Shown: one piece after another, positions 12,501 to 23,894 of the stretch | Position numbering within the stretch: the first letter of the stretch is position 1 | Layout: every line of letters starts with the position of its first letter | DNA from: Incurvaria masculella | Taxonomy: Eukaryota > Arthropoda > Insecta > Lepidoptera > Incurvariidae | Assembly (NCBI GenBank): GCA_946894095.1 | Contig: OX335646.2 | Span: 16,548,077 to 16,612,076, forward strand | Length of the DNA: 64,000 nucleotides | Direction of reading: 5' to 3' | Program-made: the position numbers and the translations under genes | The notes under the pieces: generated by a model | The model's input: the letters and a program-made list of their open reading frames with translations, nothing else | Databases searched by the model: none | Told to the model about the DNA's origin: nothing

Positions 12501-12544
12501 GATAAGCCCACTGCTGTCATGAACAAGGCCATACTCTGTATTTC

Positions 12545-12625
12545 CGGAAAGATTCGGTGCCATGCCCTTTATATGATCACGGCTGCATTGGACAACACGG
12601 ACAGTTTTTCATTCCCGCTTGGGTT
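12545..12625 (-). mobile_element. SINE-like family, internal fragment
   Basis: GGTGCCATGCCCTTTATATG, an ATTGGACAACACGGACAG block and a TTTCATTCCCGCTT block follow the family order with small deletions. Confidence 0.55.
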
Positions 12626-13562
12626 TAACAGCTTCACATAGATTTCATTTTAATATTATTGTTTAGCTAATTTATTTTATATTAGCTTGTGTTCGTAGCG
12701 AAATGACTTAGCCATCTCAGAAAGACAAAATAAGTGATGCATGAAAGGGACTGGAATTGAACCATTGAACCCATGAAGAAGCAAGGCCTTGTGCCCCACG
12801 GAGATCGACGTTGTGCCCTGTGACGACCCACTGTGTAAACTAATACCTCTATATTTTGCACTACATAAATTCACATGTTAGTTGAAGCTAGAAATATATT
12901 GGTAAATTGTTAAAATCACGCTAATGTAAACTTGTAAGACAAAATGTTTTTAGAAAAAAATATTTTTCCAATCATTACGGTCACCATAAAAAATATGTCT
13001 TTTAAAATATAAATGTTATGGATTTTTTACCGTCGCTACATGATGATAGCTCAATCGTTTCTACAAGATATTTTATACATCCATGTCATTGCTCTTTTGA
13101 CAAAAATATGTCGACAGTAAATAACATCGACACCGTTCTCAGACATGTTTAATTTAAGAGAATGCCAAACATTTATACTACTTCTATCACAAGCGCGGTG
13201 TTTGCATAACGGTGATATAATCACCGTGATGTAAAAGGTGACAAGTGGTCTAACGGAACCCTGACTTAAGAACGTTTTATTGCTTCCACTAGGCATAATA
13301 ATGTGAACACAGCCGAGGCGGGAACTCTACGCCAAGCGTTATTTTTAGTGGACACCCAATGCTTTAACTCACCGACATCAAGTACATTTTAAAACCTGTA
13401 CTCATCTGCCCATTTTTGCTTTATAATGTTTTTTTATTTTGCTGTTTTGTATTGCACTTTCAAAATGCTGTATGCATTCGTATCATATTAAGCCTCTTTC
13501 CTTTTTACCCTTTTTTTTATATTTTTTAAATTCCAAAAACATCTTTTTAATTATATTATATA

Positions 13563-14844
13563 TAGGTTGGGGAAAAAGTTTCTTCGCATTTTTTAAGAAA
13601 ATTCAAAACATTTTTTAATATGGTTTATTTACATTTAATAAAGTATGTAGGTACCATTTTGTTCGATAACTTTTTGCCATCTTGTAGGTAGGGACATGAT
13701 CCCATTGCTATAGAAATATTGGGACTTCTGATCAATATACCGCGACAAGTGGTTTTGGCAGTCCTCTCGTGATGTTAACCTGACACTGCCTAAAGAATTC
13801 TGAAGAGACCTAAACAGGTGGAAATCTGAAGGTGCAAGGTCAGGACTATACGGCGGATGCATTGACACCTCCCAGCCAAACTCTCTTAGTTTTTGCTGAG
13901 TGGCTAAAGATGTGTGAGGTCTAGCGTTATCATGATGAAAAACCACACCCCTTCTGTTGATTAATTCCGGCCGCTTTCTCTCAACTTCTTGCTTTAATCT
14001 CATCAGTTGTTCGCAGTAGAGTTCAGAATCGATGGTCCTGCCTGGTGGTAACAGCTCATAATGAATAATGCCCTTCCAATCCCACCACACACACAGCATC
14101 ACCTTGTTGCGAGTTAACCCGGGTTTCGCCATAGTCTGTGAAGCTTGACCGGCCTTTGACCACGACCTTTTTCGCACGTTCTTGTCGTACGTGATCCACT
14201 TTTCATCACCAGTTATCAGCTTCTTCAAAAATGGTTCGGTTTCATTACGTCGTAATAAAGAATCACAAATGAGTACACGGTTCATTAGGTTTCTTTCAGT
14301 GAGCTCGTGAGGTACCCAAATATCGAGCTTTTTTGTGTACCCAGTTTTTTTCAAATGCGCCAAAACTGTTTTGTGGTCAATTCCTAGTTCTTCAGCTACG
14401 TCGTAACTACTGATATGCCGATCTTGCTCCACTTTTTCAAAAATGGCATCCATTTTATCCGTAATAGGGCGACCAGAGCGACGTGCATCTTTGACATCAA
14501 AATTTCCGGATTGAAAACGCCTTAACCAAATTTGTGCTACTCTCACAGACACTGCACTAGGTCCATAAACATCGCAATTTTTTTTCGCGGCTTGCGTTGC
14601 ATTTTTACCTTTTTTGTAGTAAAATTTTAAAATGTATCGAATTTCTTCATTAGATTCACTCATTTTGACAGTACGAAAAACAAATGAGAATCACACATTT
14701 TCCTAATTTGAATTTGGAATTATGTTCTTTAAAATTTAAACTTTCAATGATACCAAAACCAGCCAGATACAAATAGTATAGCCAAAGAGATTTTATTACA
14801 AGTTCATACATACTATAATGCGAAAATACTTTTTCCCCGACCTA
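13563..14844 (-). mobile_element. Complete mariner transposon
   Basis: About 1.28 kb is bounded by imperfect inverted repeats: AGGTTGGGGAAAAAGTTTCT at the left against AGGTCGGGGAAAAAGTATTT (complement) at the right. TA-rich flanks fit a TA target duplication. The element contains one intact transposase frame on the minus strand and short untranslated ends, so it is structurally complete. Confidence 0.9.
13635..14663 (-). CDS. mariner transposase, intact
   Basis: A 342-residue frame begins at a true ATG (MSESNEEIRYILKFYYKKGK) and is close to the usual mariner length of about 345. The N-terminal third is the helix-turn-helix DNA-binding region, with a GRP linker near residue 64. The family signature WVPHEL lies near residue 116. 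The catalytic domain shows D1 in ITGDEKW, D2 in HHDNARPHT and D3 in YSPDLAPSDFHLF. There are 34 residues between D2 and D3, the D34D spacing of true mariners. The enzyme cuts and pastes DNA between the flanking inverted repeats in the nucleus. I see no stop or frameshift; whether it is active cannot be told from sequence alone. Confidence 0.95.
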   Translation of the reverse strand: MSESNEEIRYILKFYYKKGKNATQAAKKNCDVYGPSAVSVRVAQIWLRRFQSGNFDVKDARRSGRPITDKMDAIFEKVEQDRHISSYDVAEELGIDHKTVLAHLKKTGYTKKLDIWVPHELTERNLMNRVLICDSLLRRNETEPFLKKLITGDEKWITYDKNVRKRSWSKAGQASQTMAKPGLTRNKVMLCVWWDWKGIIHYELLPPGRTIDSELYCEQLMRLKQEVERKRPELINRRGVVFHHDNARPHTSLATQQKLREFGWEVSMHPPYSPDLAPSDFHLFRSLQNSLGSVRLTSREDCQNHLSRYIDQKSQYFYSNGIMSLPTRWQKVIEQNGTYILY

Positions 14845-14849
14845 TTACT

Positions 14850-14915
14850 ATCTGAGGTTCCCGGCTCCGCTCGGGCCGATTTCGTTTTGGACACTCGCCT
14901 GAGCGGAGCCCGGTA
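14850..14915. repeat. Helitron-like terminal fragment
   Basis: A GC-rich inverted pair, CCCGGCTCCGCTCGG and CCTGAGCGGAGCCCGG, flanks TTTCGTTTTGGACA. It is the same terminus seen at 3379 and 41380. It directly abuts the right end of the mariner, so the mariner probably inserted next to or into it. Confidence 0.45.
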
Positions 14916-15681
14916 GATTTTGTCTTCCCCCCATCGCGAGCGTGTTATTCAAACGGTCAGTTCAGCGCCAACTACCGGGTCCAACTGTATGTATTTAAGA
15001 ACCTTCCTCGGACTTCGACCAGCCGTACTCGAGAGTTTAGTAATTAGGTGCCATTATATTTGTACAGAGGCCTTTTCGAAAAATACTTAATTCCAGTTTT
15101 GCTTACGTACGTAATTGCGCTGGAATAAGCGACGTACCTGCTTAGTGCGCAAAAGTATGTATACTTAATAATCAATTCGTGAAATAACTGCAGTGGGCTA
15201 ATCGAAGAACTTGGGTGCGAATGTTTCACCCGAGTATCTGTCAACCTCCTGTCCTGAACAACAGCTATTCATGTGAGAACTTTTCGTGTTCATTCCAGGA
15301 GTACAAGAGCGGATCGTGAAAAGCAGCTTGTCTAGAAACCTTTGTTCTATTCTAAAATGGCTTCGTTTTTTTTTATTCCATATTAAATAATAAACTTTAC
15401 ATTATAAGGACATGTGTATTAATGTAAAATGTATTAGTTATTAATAGAAATATTTTAAAATATTATCATGTTATCATCATTAATACTTTTTTAATGAAAT
15501 GCGTAATTTCGTTTGATGTATTATTTATTTAACTGTGTTGACTTCCCAATCAAATATTAATATTCTGGAGGATATTTATTTGATGGCAGAAAATTACGGT
15601 GTCGAATACTTTCGCCTTTTTGTCGGTTTTGTACCCAGCTTAGGCCACAATATTGAGTACTTTTGCTCCAGGTGGCGTTAG

Positions 15682-16043
15682 TTTTTTTTTTTAAACTGGA
15701 CATAGATGGCTAATACCAAACTGAACGTCAAATATTAGCCTAACACACCACATGGGAACTAGGTCCTTATATTGCTCGGCTTCACTGAACTGGATGGAAA
15801 ACACGGTCAATTTTCATTGCCGCTTCGACCATCGTTCATTCAATGCGATGGTACCAACCCGGGTGGAATTGACCCTACCACCTAGTAAGTAAGGAAGAGG
15901 ACCTACAGTTTTACGTGGAATCCGAACCACGGCCAGCCTCAACGGTTGAAAATGGTCACCCATCCAGAACCCAACTGCGCTCAGACGTGCTTACCCAGCA
16001 TATCGATTCGCAAGACGTCGCACAACTAGGCTACCGGGGCTAA
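15682..16043 (-). mobile_element. Full-length SINE with 5S-rRNA-like head
   Basis: This is the longest copy of the family (about 360 bp). Read on the minus strand, the head at about 16043-15940 contains GGTAAGCACGTCTGAGCGCA and TTCTGGATGGGTGACC. It then runs through GTTCGGATTCCACGTAAAAC, an acidic-loop-free body and the TTAGCCATCTATGTCCAG tail, to an 11-nt A-run (T-run at 15682-15692). The head aligns with the internal-promoter part of eukaryotic 5S rRNA, which defines the SINE3 class. Such elements are copied by LINE machinery; the partner LINE is not evident. Confidence 0.8.
15954..15995 (-). promoter_or_regulatory. 5S-type pol III internal promoter (A-box to C-box)
   Basis: TGGATGGGTGACC (complement of 15954-15966) is the classical 5S C-box. 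The upstream GTAAGCACGTCTGAGC corresponds to the 5S A-box region, and spacing between them agrees with 5S genes. About three quarters of some 43 positions match insect 5S rRNA as I remember it. Confidence 0.65.
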
Positions 16044-16919
16044 AATTCCCCCCTGTAAATATAAATAGAAGTCCCAAGAATCCCCTTATCTTTCGGGAAC
16101 CATATTTAAATAATATAATTTCTCTTAGAAATATGTTTATTCAATTGATCTAGCTCAGATAGCGTTCGCGTGCTAGTCTCGAGTCACGACCGTGCCGCAT
16201 CAAGGACACACGTACTGGCTTATTCACAGCGTTCCTACCAACGTTTCTTGCATACTTTTTTGTTGTTTATAAAGCAAACGATCTTACGCACAATGAGTAA
16301 GATGAATAACAATGTTATAAAATGATATCTACTGTCAGTATATAATCACTTCATGGCAAACATGTGATATCTGCTTAAAACCCACACTTGGTGATGTTTT
16401 GGAAGATACTTGGACAATGTAATTTTTTGAAATGAAAGCCACATACAAGTTTATGAATTATTTTTTTAGCATCACATTAGCGTACAAAGACTCTTACTTG
16501 TAATACTAATAACAGTACGAGTTATATTTTGAGAATTGATTGAATATTTTTATAACAGGTGTACGTTTAAAATATTTTCTCAATAAGAAAAGTGACATTA
16601 TTTAGGCATATTTAAACCTGTGAAATATTTTCACATGCTTCTGCAGTCATATCTGAAGACGTCTCGAAACCAGCTGTAGAAGCCATGTAAATTTAGCCAG
16701 TGTTATTCACTAGAAACCGACAGTGTTGGAATATTAATTCTCCTTGCGAAGAAATTTGGCTTTTGTTGTATTTCCTGGGATGGAATAGTTGTTAGGTTCA
16801 AAGAAAATTTAAAAAGGAAACACAGGCCAAGTGGAAGCCTAAATAATTAAAAAAATAAACAATTTTACTTTATTTTTCAGCATAATATTCTGAGAACGTA
16901 AATTAGATAGGATACCTCT

Positions 16920-17105
16920 TTTGATACACCGCTTCCTGAAGGAATTGGGTGCTATGCCAGAACCTTCCCTTTATGAGCACGGTTACACGGATATTTTTTT
17001 ATTTCCGTTTTAACCAACTTTTTATCAGATACGATGACACCATCCCAGGCGGGCTCAACCCTACTACCTAAAACTTCTACAGTTTAACATGGATTCCGAA
17101 CTATA
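16920..17105 (-). mobile_element. SINE-like family, tail-less copy
   Basis: The blocks CTGAAGGAATTGGGTGC, CCAGAACCTTCCCTTTATGA, GATGACACCATCCCAGGCGG and ACATGGATTCCGAAC are in family order. An AT insertion interrupts the ACTGGATGG block. Confidence 0.7.
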
Positions 17106-17294
17106 AATCCGCTCGTATTCGTGGCGAAATGCATTTATCCAACTCAGTAAGAAAAATAATGGTGCATGAACGGGTGCGGATTTTGCGGGCAAGTCGCCGC
17201 GCTCCTGAGCTACGAGACGTTCAGTTAGATCGTATTTAAAAATACATGAAAAATTATTGTTTATAAGTATGCTTGTCATGAGGTGATTCGAAAC

Positions 17295-17678
17295 GCTCGG
17301 TATATCTTCAATAACATGTAGATGGCGCCATTATCTGTAAAGTTAGAAAATAATTATTTGTAGCTATACGCATCTACCTAATTTTACAAATTTATATTTG
17401 GTGGAATCCTAACAGATGGTGTATTCCGTGAAATGTTTTATATATTCTATAATAATTCCCATCTAAAAAACACGGAGAAAATTTTAAAAAGGTAATCGTG
17501 ACCGCCACTGAAATATTGTTATCATTAATTTGTTGCTAAGCATTATTTCTGCAATGATATAAAATTTTATGAAATTGTTCGGGTGTGATAATTCCGCCAA
17601 ATTTGAATTTTTCAAAAAAATATTTTACAACTTTTCAGATGATGACGCCATCTAAATTTTGTTAAAGATATACCGAGC
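17295..17678. mobile_element. MITE with inverted ends GCTCGGTATATCTT
   Basis: The left end GCTCGGTATATCTT and TAGATGGCGCCAT mirror the right end ATGACGCCATCTA and AAGATATACCGAGC. The roughly 300-bp AT-rich centre has no reading frame. Confidence 0.7.
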
Positions 17679-17689
17679 CTTTAGGTTTA

Positions 17690-18250
17690 CCACTCTTGCA
17701 TGCCTACACTGTGTCAGAGCCATAAATGTTACGAGCAGTGACAGGTTTGTAAATAATATTGTTTTCTTCCAAAATTGACGTTAGTGACGTTGATTTCATT
17801 TCGTATGCATAAAATAAAGATAGAAATATTAATCTGCCAGTGTATTTAAACACATTTAACCGATACGAATTGTTCTAATGTCTTTTTTACAACGTTCGAC
17901 AGGTTAAAATTCCTTTCCGTCTAGGTGTTCGCTTTTAAAATCGTGTAATATTGCCCAACCTGAAGCATACATTGCACGTCTGTGCCACGTTTGACCCAGC
18001 CGCCGAGTGAGTCGCGACGAAGGTCGTGGGAACGCGACCAGTACGTAATATTTTAGGAACAGCCACATAAACAAAACAAGAACTTGACATTGATGACAAT
18101 TCACGGTGTGGTGTGACTGTCATTTTTTTGGCAGATAATTGCTGTGATGTCTTGTCCGTGCTTTGTTTACTTCCTGAACTTGTTCAACATAGAAGATGTA
18201 TGCTGTTGTATGCGACAAAGGACATATTTGCTACCTTAGAGGCGTTAAGG
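17690..18250. other. Non-coding stretch
   Basis: I see no supported feature here. The minus frames near 17904-18123 lack domain or splice support. Confidence 0.35.
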
Positions 18251-18255
18251 TATCT

Positions 18256-18343
18256 AAGGGACTTTTTCACCTACTGCCGATTAGCTTAGCTTGCAATCAA
18301 TACCAGTGCAAGATAATCAGCACTACAGTAATAAAGGCCCTTT
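18256..18343. mobile_element. Hairpin MITE, short copy
   Basis: CTTTTTCACCTACTGCCGAT at one end and AATAAAGGCCCTTT at the other match the pattern of the longer copy at 30785-30942. Confidence 0.4.
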
Positions 18344-18448
18344 CAGTGTCTATTAAAATAAATCAGCACTTATTGAAAACCAGGCAGTTTGCTAAGTACA
18401 TAATATCCATGGAATTTATACGTAACTTCAATTATTATATCCCAGCTA

Positions 18449-20354
18449 TCTATATATATAAAAGAAAGTCGTGTTTGTTACAACACTTATAACTCGAGAA
18501 CGGCTGGACCGATTGCCATGGTTTTTGATTTGTTGGATTTGTTTCCGTCCCGAATAGCAGAATACATCTTAAAAACAATGAAAACTCGATATGTGAATGC
18601 CAACGCCAGATCGCGGAATGAATGACGCATGTAATAGAGATTGGAACGTGAACGTGAATATGATCCACATGAACTAATCCAATCAGTTCAAACGAATGTA
18701 CCTCTGTTGAATCCTAAGCAGAAGGAAGTCTATGATACACTGATTAATGCAATTGATGATGGAAATGGCGGCTTATTTTTTTTGGATGCCCCCGGTGGAA
18801 CTGGGAAGACATTCCTCCTGTCATTGATTTTGGCCACTGTACGTGCGAGATCCGAAATTGCGGTAGCAATTGCTTCTTCTGGAATAGCGGCCACATTGTT
18901 AGACGGATGCCGTACGGCTCACTCAGCGTTAAAATTGCCATTAAACCTTCAAACTACTGAACAACCGACATGTAACATTTCGAAACAGTCCGCAATGGCC
19001 AAAAATTTAGTAGCATCAAAAATCATCATATGGGACGAATGCACAATGGCGCACAAACACGCATTGGAAGCACTAGACCGAACATTAAAAGATCTGCGCA
19101 ATGACTCGAGACGTTTTGGTGGTGCAATGATTTTATTATCTGGCGATTTCCGACAAACACTACCAGTCATTCCAAGATCTACTGCTGCCGACGAAATAAA
19201 CGCTTGCCTCAAAGCATCAAATCTGTGGCGATATGTAAAGAAACTTCAACTGTCTGTAAATATGAGATTTGCATTGTTGAACGATCTATCTGATGATGAT
19301 TTCTCGAAGCAATTGCTGACTATCGGTAATGGCCGTGTTCCTGTTGACAAATCGAGCGGTTTGATTTCATTTCCTCCAAATTTTTGCAATTTCGTATCAT
19401 CAAAAGACGAGCTTATCAACAAAGTATTCCCGGATATCATTGCTAACCACAAAAATATTAAATGGTTAAGTGAGCGAGCAATTTTGGCAGCTAAAAATAA
19501 AGATATAGATGACCTCAATTTTATAATTCAAAATCAAATCGTAGGTACTCTGTATTCATTCAAATCTATCGACTGTGTAACAAACGAAGAAGAAGCCACT
19601 AATTATCCAACTGATTTTTTAAACTCCTTAGATGTGCCTGGTTTACCACTGCAAAATTTAAAACTTAAAGTTGGCTCAGTAGTCATCATGATTAGAAATT
19701 TCAACCAACCAAAACTGTGTAATGGAACGCGTTTGGTGATAAGAAAAATGAGGAGCAATGTGATTCACAGATGAGGAAGTTCTTATTCCAAGGATTCCGA
19801 TGATCCCAACGGATATGCCCTTTGAGTTTAAACGAATTCAATTCCCGATTCGTCTTGCCTTCGCCATGACGATCAACAAATCACAGGGCCAATCCTTGAC
19901 TATTTGTGGCCTCAATCTAGAAAATGCATGTTTTTCTTATGGTCAATTGTACGTGGCATGCTCACGTGTCGGCAAACCATCCGCTTTAAATTGTTCTTGC
20001 GCCTGACCAAAAAACAAAGAATGTCGTTTACCACAAAGTGCTTGAATGAAAATCCTATTAATGAATTAATCCGAGTTTTATTTTTTTTTCCCAATCTGTA
20101 CAACATAGTTTTCAATCATTTTTTTCTGACATGAGTTTGAAGTACTTAATAATATTTTTTTATTTTTTTTTATTTTTATTCTCATTCTGTGTGTATGTTT
20201 TCATCATAATAAAATATTTTTTTGTTTCTATCTATATAAATATATTATTTTGTATCATTATTTTACGTTCATCAAAGCCTAAATTAGTTCAGCTATAAAG
20301 TAACACGACATTCATTGACTGTTAGGCGGTACGAAGTTCGCCGGGTCAGCAAGT
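18449..20354 (+). mobile_element. Internally deleted Helitron
   Basis: The 5' end TCTATATATATAAAAGAAAG, followed by a block rich in ACTCGAGAACGGCTGG, is the usual start of insect Helitrons. The 3' end, with a GGCGGTACGAAGTTCGCCGG hairpin and TCAGCAAGT, is the usual terminus. Only the helicase C-terminal part of RepHel remains between them; the Rep (HUH) nuclease is missing. Confidence 0.85.
18641..20080 (+). pseudogene. Helitron RepHel helicase (Pif1-like), broken
   Basis: From 18641 to 19774 the frame is open for 377 codons. It shows a Walker A motif (LDAPGGTGKTF, near codon 50), a Walker B-like WDEC and the helicase GDFRQTLPVI motif. It starts without an ATG at the edge of an internal deletion. 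A small deletion at about 19770 throws it out of frame. The next frame at 19800-20006 continues the helicase C-terminus ([17 protein letters not shown]). A further frameshift near 19990 is followed by a recognisable VLAPD-type ending. The parent enzyme unwinds DNA during rolling-circle transposition; this copy cannot make it and lacks the nuclease domain. Confidence 0.85.
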
Positions 20355-20419
20355 TTTGGATAAAAAAAACATATAAGTACTGTTTTTGCACTTTTAATTG
20401 TACATAATACAATCGGGCA

Positions 20420-20690
20420 CCCTGCATTTCTTCCAGTGCATGTCGTAATAGGCGACTAAGGGATTCGTCGTTGGTAGTTCGGTTTAAATGTAAAACCCCT
20501 TCCGCTCAGTTTAGCATGAAATGAACGATGGTCAAAGCGGCGATAAAAATTGTCCGTAGTTGCCATCTATGTCAATGTAGCCGTACAATATAAAGGATGT
20601 CCTGGCATGTCACCCATTCCCATGTGGTGTATTAGGATTATATCATGACAGTAGGTGGTATTAGCCACCCATGTCTAGTTACAATAAAAT
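20420..20690 (+). mobile_element. SINE-like copy with 'head 2'
   Basis: The head contains TGCATTTCTTCCAGTGCATG and TCGTAATAGGCGACTAAGGG instead of the 5S-like sequence. It continues into CGGCGATAAAAATTGTCCGT, TCAATGTAGCCG, TCCTGGCATGTCACCCATTC and TATTAGCCACCCATGTCTAG, then an A-rich end. Body and tail match the 5S-headed copy. Confidence 0.8.
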
Positions 20691-20819
20691 AAAATAGAAT
20701 GTATGTCATAACGTGTTGGTTCTCTAAATTGCACAGAATATTTCGTAATACATTGAAAAATTAAACATGAATTTCTTAAGGTCAAACCGACTGACATCCA
20801 GTCATGACACATCCGAAGG

Positions 20820-21480
20820 ACATTGATCTGGAGCCTTCGACCCACAAAGTCAATGTCACCTCGCGACATGTGGGGGCGGAACCCGCTGGCAGCGTCCCGC
20901 CCCCACCGCCCCCGTGCGTCCCCCCGCACCATCATTTCCTTCCAATAGATTCGGCATCGACATGTCTTAATTTAAGCGAAAGTTTAAATGTAGAATATGA
21001 AATGTTCTTTTCGTCAGCCTATGCACCTCAATTTCGATTTACGGATTTTATTCATAGATCTGAACGAACTAACACATTTGTGCTACAATTCTCATCAGAA
21101 TCTTATCATTCTCACATTTAATAAAAATTATAACATAATTTACGAAAAACTAAAAGAATATTTTTACATTTAAAACACACACATACCCACACACACAAAC
21201 TTAACATTATGATCTTACAAATGTTCATCGATTTGATGTTAATGAGCGCCTATGAGACTTCGTGCCTTTACTACATTTTTCATGATCCCATCAGCATGTA
21301 TAGCAGGTAAAGGGCTGTACAGCTTTCTTTATGTATCCATTGCGATGGCTTCTACTATACGTTACAGTAAGTGACAGTAGAAAAGAGTGGGTATTTAGAG
21401 TAGCAAAGCCGACAACTGTTAGCTGCTGCACTCTATTCAATGGTAATGCAAAGTAACGGCGCTCGCGCAGGCTGCGACGG
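20820..21480. other. No supported gene
   Basis: A CG-rich patch at 20865-20940 gives Pro/His-rich frames on the plus strand, but no splice sites or domain support an exon. The remainder is AT-rich. Confidence 0.3.
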
Positions 21481-21512
21481 GGAGGGGGGGCGGCGACGGG
21501 GGGGGGAGGGCA
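21478..21512 (+). other. G-tract cluster, possible G-quadruplex
   Basis: Several runs of 3-10 G lie within about 35 bp, including GGGAGGGGGGGCGG, enough for a G-quadruplex on the plus strand. Confidence 0.6.
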
Positions 21513-21639
21513 TTGAAGACGTTGGCGACAATCATTCAACGCACCTCGTATTGTTATGTTTGCTTGCACTATACCACAGAATTATTATACCGTTTGTCTA
21601 GTGACGATCTTATGCTGAAATTCATGGACCTTACTCGTG

Positions 21640-21744
21640 CTTGGCTTAGCCAAAGTATTGCTTCCGACTGTCAAATTTGACATTCGTTCCATGCAGTTTA
21701 TGTCATAACTGACAGTCGGAAGGCCTACCTAAGTTTTTGGCTAG
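21640..21744. mobile_element. Hairpin MITE, copy 1 (partner at 23407)
   Basis: The ends are inverted: TTGGCTTAGCCAAAGTATT with TCCGACTGTCAAATTTGAC against CTGACAGTCGGA and TTTTTGGCTAG. It is about 105 bp and non-coding. Confidence 0.7.
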
Positions 21745-22259
21745 AGTTTTATTGTATTGAGTATTAAACTCAACCCAGGAACGAAACCAGATATAATTAT
21801 CCTGCCGATGTTGGTATCTGACACTAAAATCAGTCCGGATTTAACTTGACACGTTTTTACCGTAGGTAGTTGTTTTTTTTTAAAGATTACTCATCCATAT
21901 TCAATTATATGTTTAATTTATTATTTTTTCCATATTGCAATTAAGTATTCTACATTTGTACGCCCTGGTTTACTGTTATGTGAAATGTATTTGTCATGTG
22001 TAGGAATAAATAAATAGCCGCAATAAATATCTATTTAGATTGTGTCCATTCGAATGTAACTCTAGTGATCGAGGGAGGAATGTTTGAGCGAGCCTGCATG
22101 AGATTTATGGAAGGTAATAGCTAATAATTTTGTGTATTCTTTGCTTTCTGTATTTTGTGAAACTACATTTTACGAATTGGTTTATACTGTAAAGTATAAT
22201 GTATAAGTATAATACAAATAAATATATAACCTAGAAATTCGTTTGCTGATGTAATCGTT

Positions 22260-22430
22260 TCAAGAGCTTAAGGTTAGATCAGTGGACCGTAATCCAATGG
22301 TCGCAGGTTCAAAATCTGCTTTAGACGAATGTCCAGAAAACAAAATAACTCCTGGGCATGGCCCCTAATTTCTTCGGGAGTCAGCTAATATTAATGATAG
22401 GTTCATGGTATTATCAATAGTTCCATAAAA
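22260..22430 (+). mobile_element. SINE-like copy with tRNA-like head
   Basis: TTAGATCAGTGGACCGTAAT resembles a tRNA A-box arm and GGTCGCAGGTTCAAAATC resembles a B-box. After it come diverged family tail blocks (TCCTGGGCATGGCCCCTAAT, TTCTTCGGGAG, TCATGGTATTA). The head is similar to that at about 62930. Confidence 0.5.
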
Positions 22431-22608
22431 AAACTGCTGATTTTAACGGTACCGTTTGAACCGTAACGGTGTTTGAAGCCTGTGAAGGCTGTGACGTCAA
22501 AGTTTTGATGAAGTTTAATCGACTTCGCGGGGGGTCTCACCGCGGTCGCCACATAATAAGGTTTTGGTTTGATGCGACTTCTGTCAACTTCATCTTCTTT
22601 CAGAGCCT

Positions 22609-22959
22609 GTAGTTCCAGTTGTCACCTAAATTGGCGTTTACGGCAAACCGATGGACTGGCGTTTTCAAATGTATGGAGAAATTAAAGAGCGCGCGCAGTG
22701 GGCGTTAAGCGAACTAACATTTGCGAGTCCGAGTTTGATTTGACGGCTTACTCAACGTTGCCGTAAATACGTCGACGTTGCCGTTGACGCCGACTCCGCG
22801 TTTTCATGCAAATCGGAAGTTCGAGTTTGACTTTGACACCTTAAAGAAGTAAAACCACAGAATATCTAGTAAAAAATGGTATGGAGTTTGAAGTTTTTAA
22901 GGAAAACGCCAGTCGATCGGTTTGCCGTATAGGCCAATTTAGGTGACAGCTGGGACTAC
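22609..22959. mobile_element. MITE with about 55-bp terminal inverted repeats
   Basis: The left end (GTAGTTCCAGTTGTCACCTA) and the right end (complement GTAGTCCCAGCTGTCACCTA) continue in parallel through ACGGCAAACCGAT and ACTGGCGTTTT. The roughly 240-bp centre is non-coding. Flanking GAGCC/GAGCT may be a decayed target duplication. Confidence 0.8.
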
Positions 22960-23406
22960 GAGCTCAGAACAAGCCAGTCGAGGCGGGTCGATTTAAAGTT
23001 GTAAGGAGGCGGCGAGAATTTTTCCAACGATCACAGCAATGGGTTCGTTGCAACACGACTTATCAACCGTAATAAGATGCTTCTACATCGATATAGTTGT
23101 TCAGATTATTTTCGAAGACTCCCCGGTTGAAGGTATTAGAAAAGTCACTCGACGGCAGACAGTTCTAGACCCTAGCGGTGCGACAAAGAAACGAATTTAA
23201 GAATTGGTAGGTTCTTTAAAGCCTAGTGTCAACTACAAAAGGGTGCTTTTATTTTCTGCGGTGCGTTAACAGAAAATATACCGGATGGGAGGAATAATGG
23301 GATGCATGTTTCACAGAGCAGCATCCATAATAGTACTTGTAAAACAGACCAAGTAAACCTACAAACCGCCTGGGGCTTGTGCTGAGATTAATATACATTA
23401 TTCGTG

Positions 23407-23509
23407 TTTAGCTTAGCCAAAGTATGGCCTCCGACTATCAAATTTGATATTCGCACCATACATTGAATGTCAAAATTGACAGTCGGATGAAATACTTTGC
23501 CTAGCCAAG
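23407..23509. mobile_element. Hairpin MITE, copy 2 (partner at 21640)
   Basis: It shares the inverted ends TAGCTTAGCCAAAGTATGG, TCCGACTATCAAATTTGA and TTGACAGTCGGA. The two copies lie 1.7 kb apart. Confidence 0.7.
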
Positions 23510-23894
23510 TACAAGTAATGTCTATGAATCACAGGATGGCCATCGATGAGTTTCGGATCTAAAACAAGACGGATGGCTCTGCGCCGAGTACTGACGACTG
23601 CCTTCTACCAAATGTGGCTACAATACTCCTACCCCTGCGGGGAAGCGGCGTAATGGTACATATGTAGTTATGTAGACAAAGAACGTCACTTTCTTCTTCA
23701 CATGGATGAGCGGGACTTGTAATCCCTGCTGGCTTCGCTCCGTGGGAAACATTCATTCATGTGATCACCTGCGGTGCACTTGAAGTGAACTAAACGTGCG
23801 TCTGCGCACTTAATCTGGCTGCCGTTATGTGACATCGTTTTCGATTGAAAGTTCCCGCTTCAATGATCTACGTGACGAAATATACTCCAGAGAA

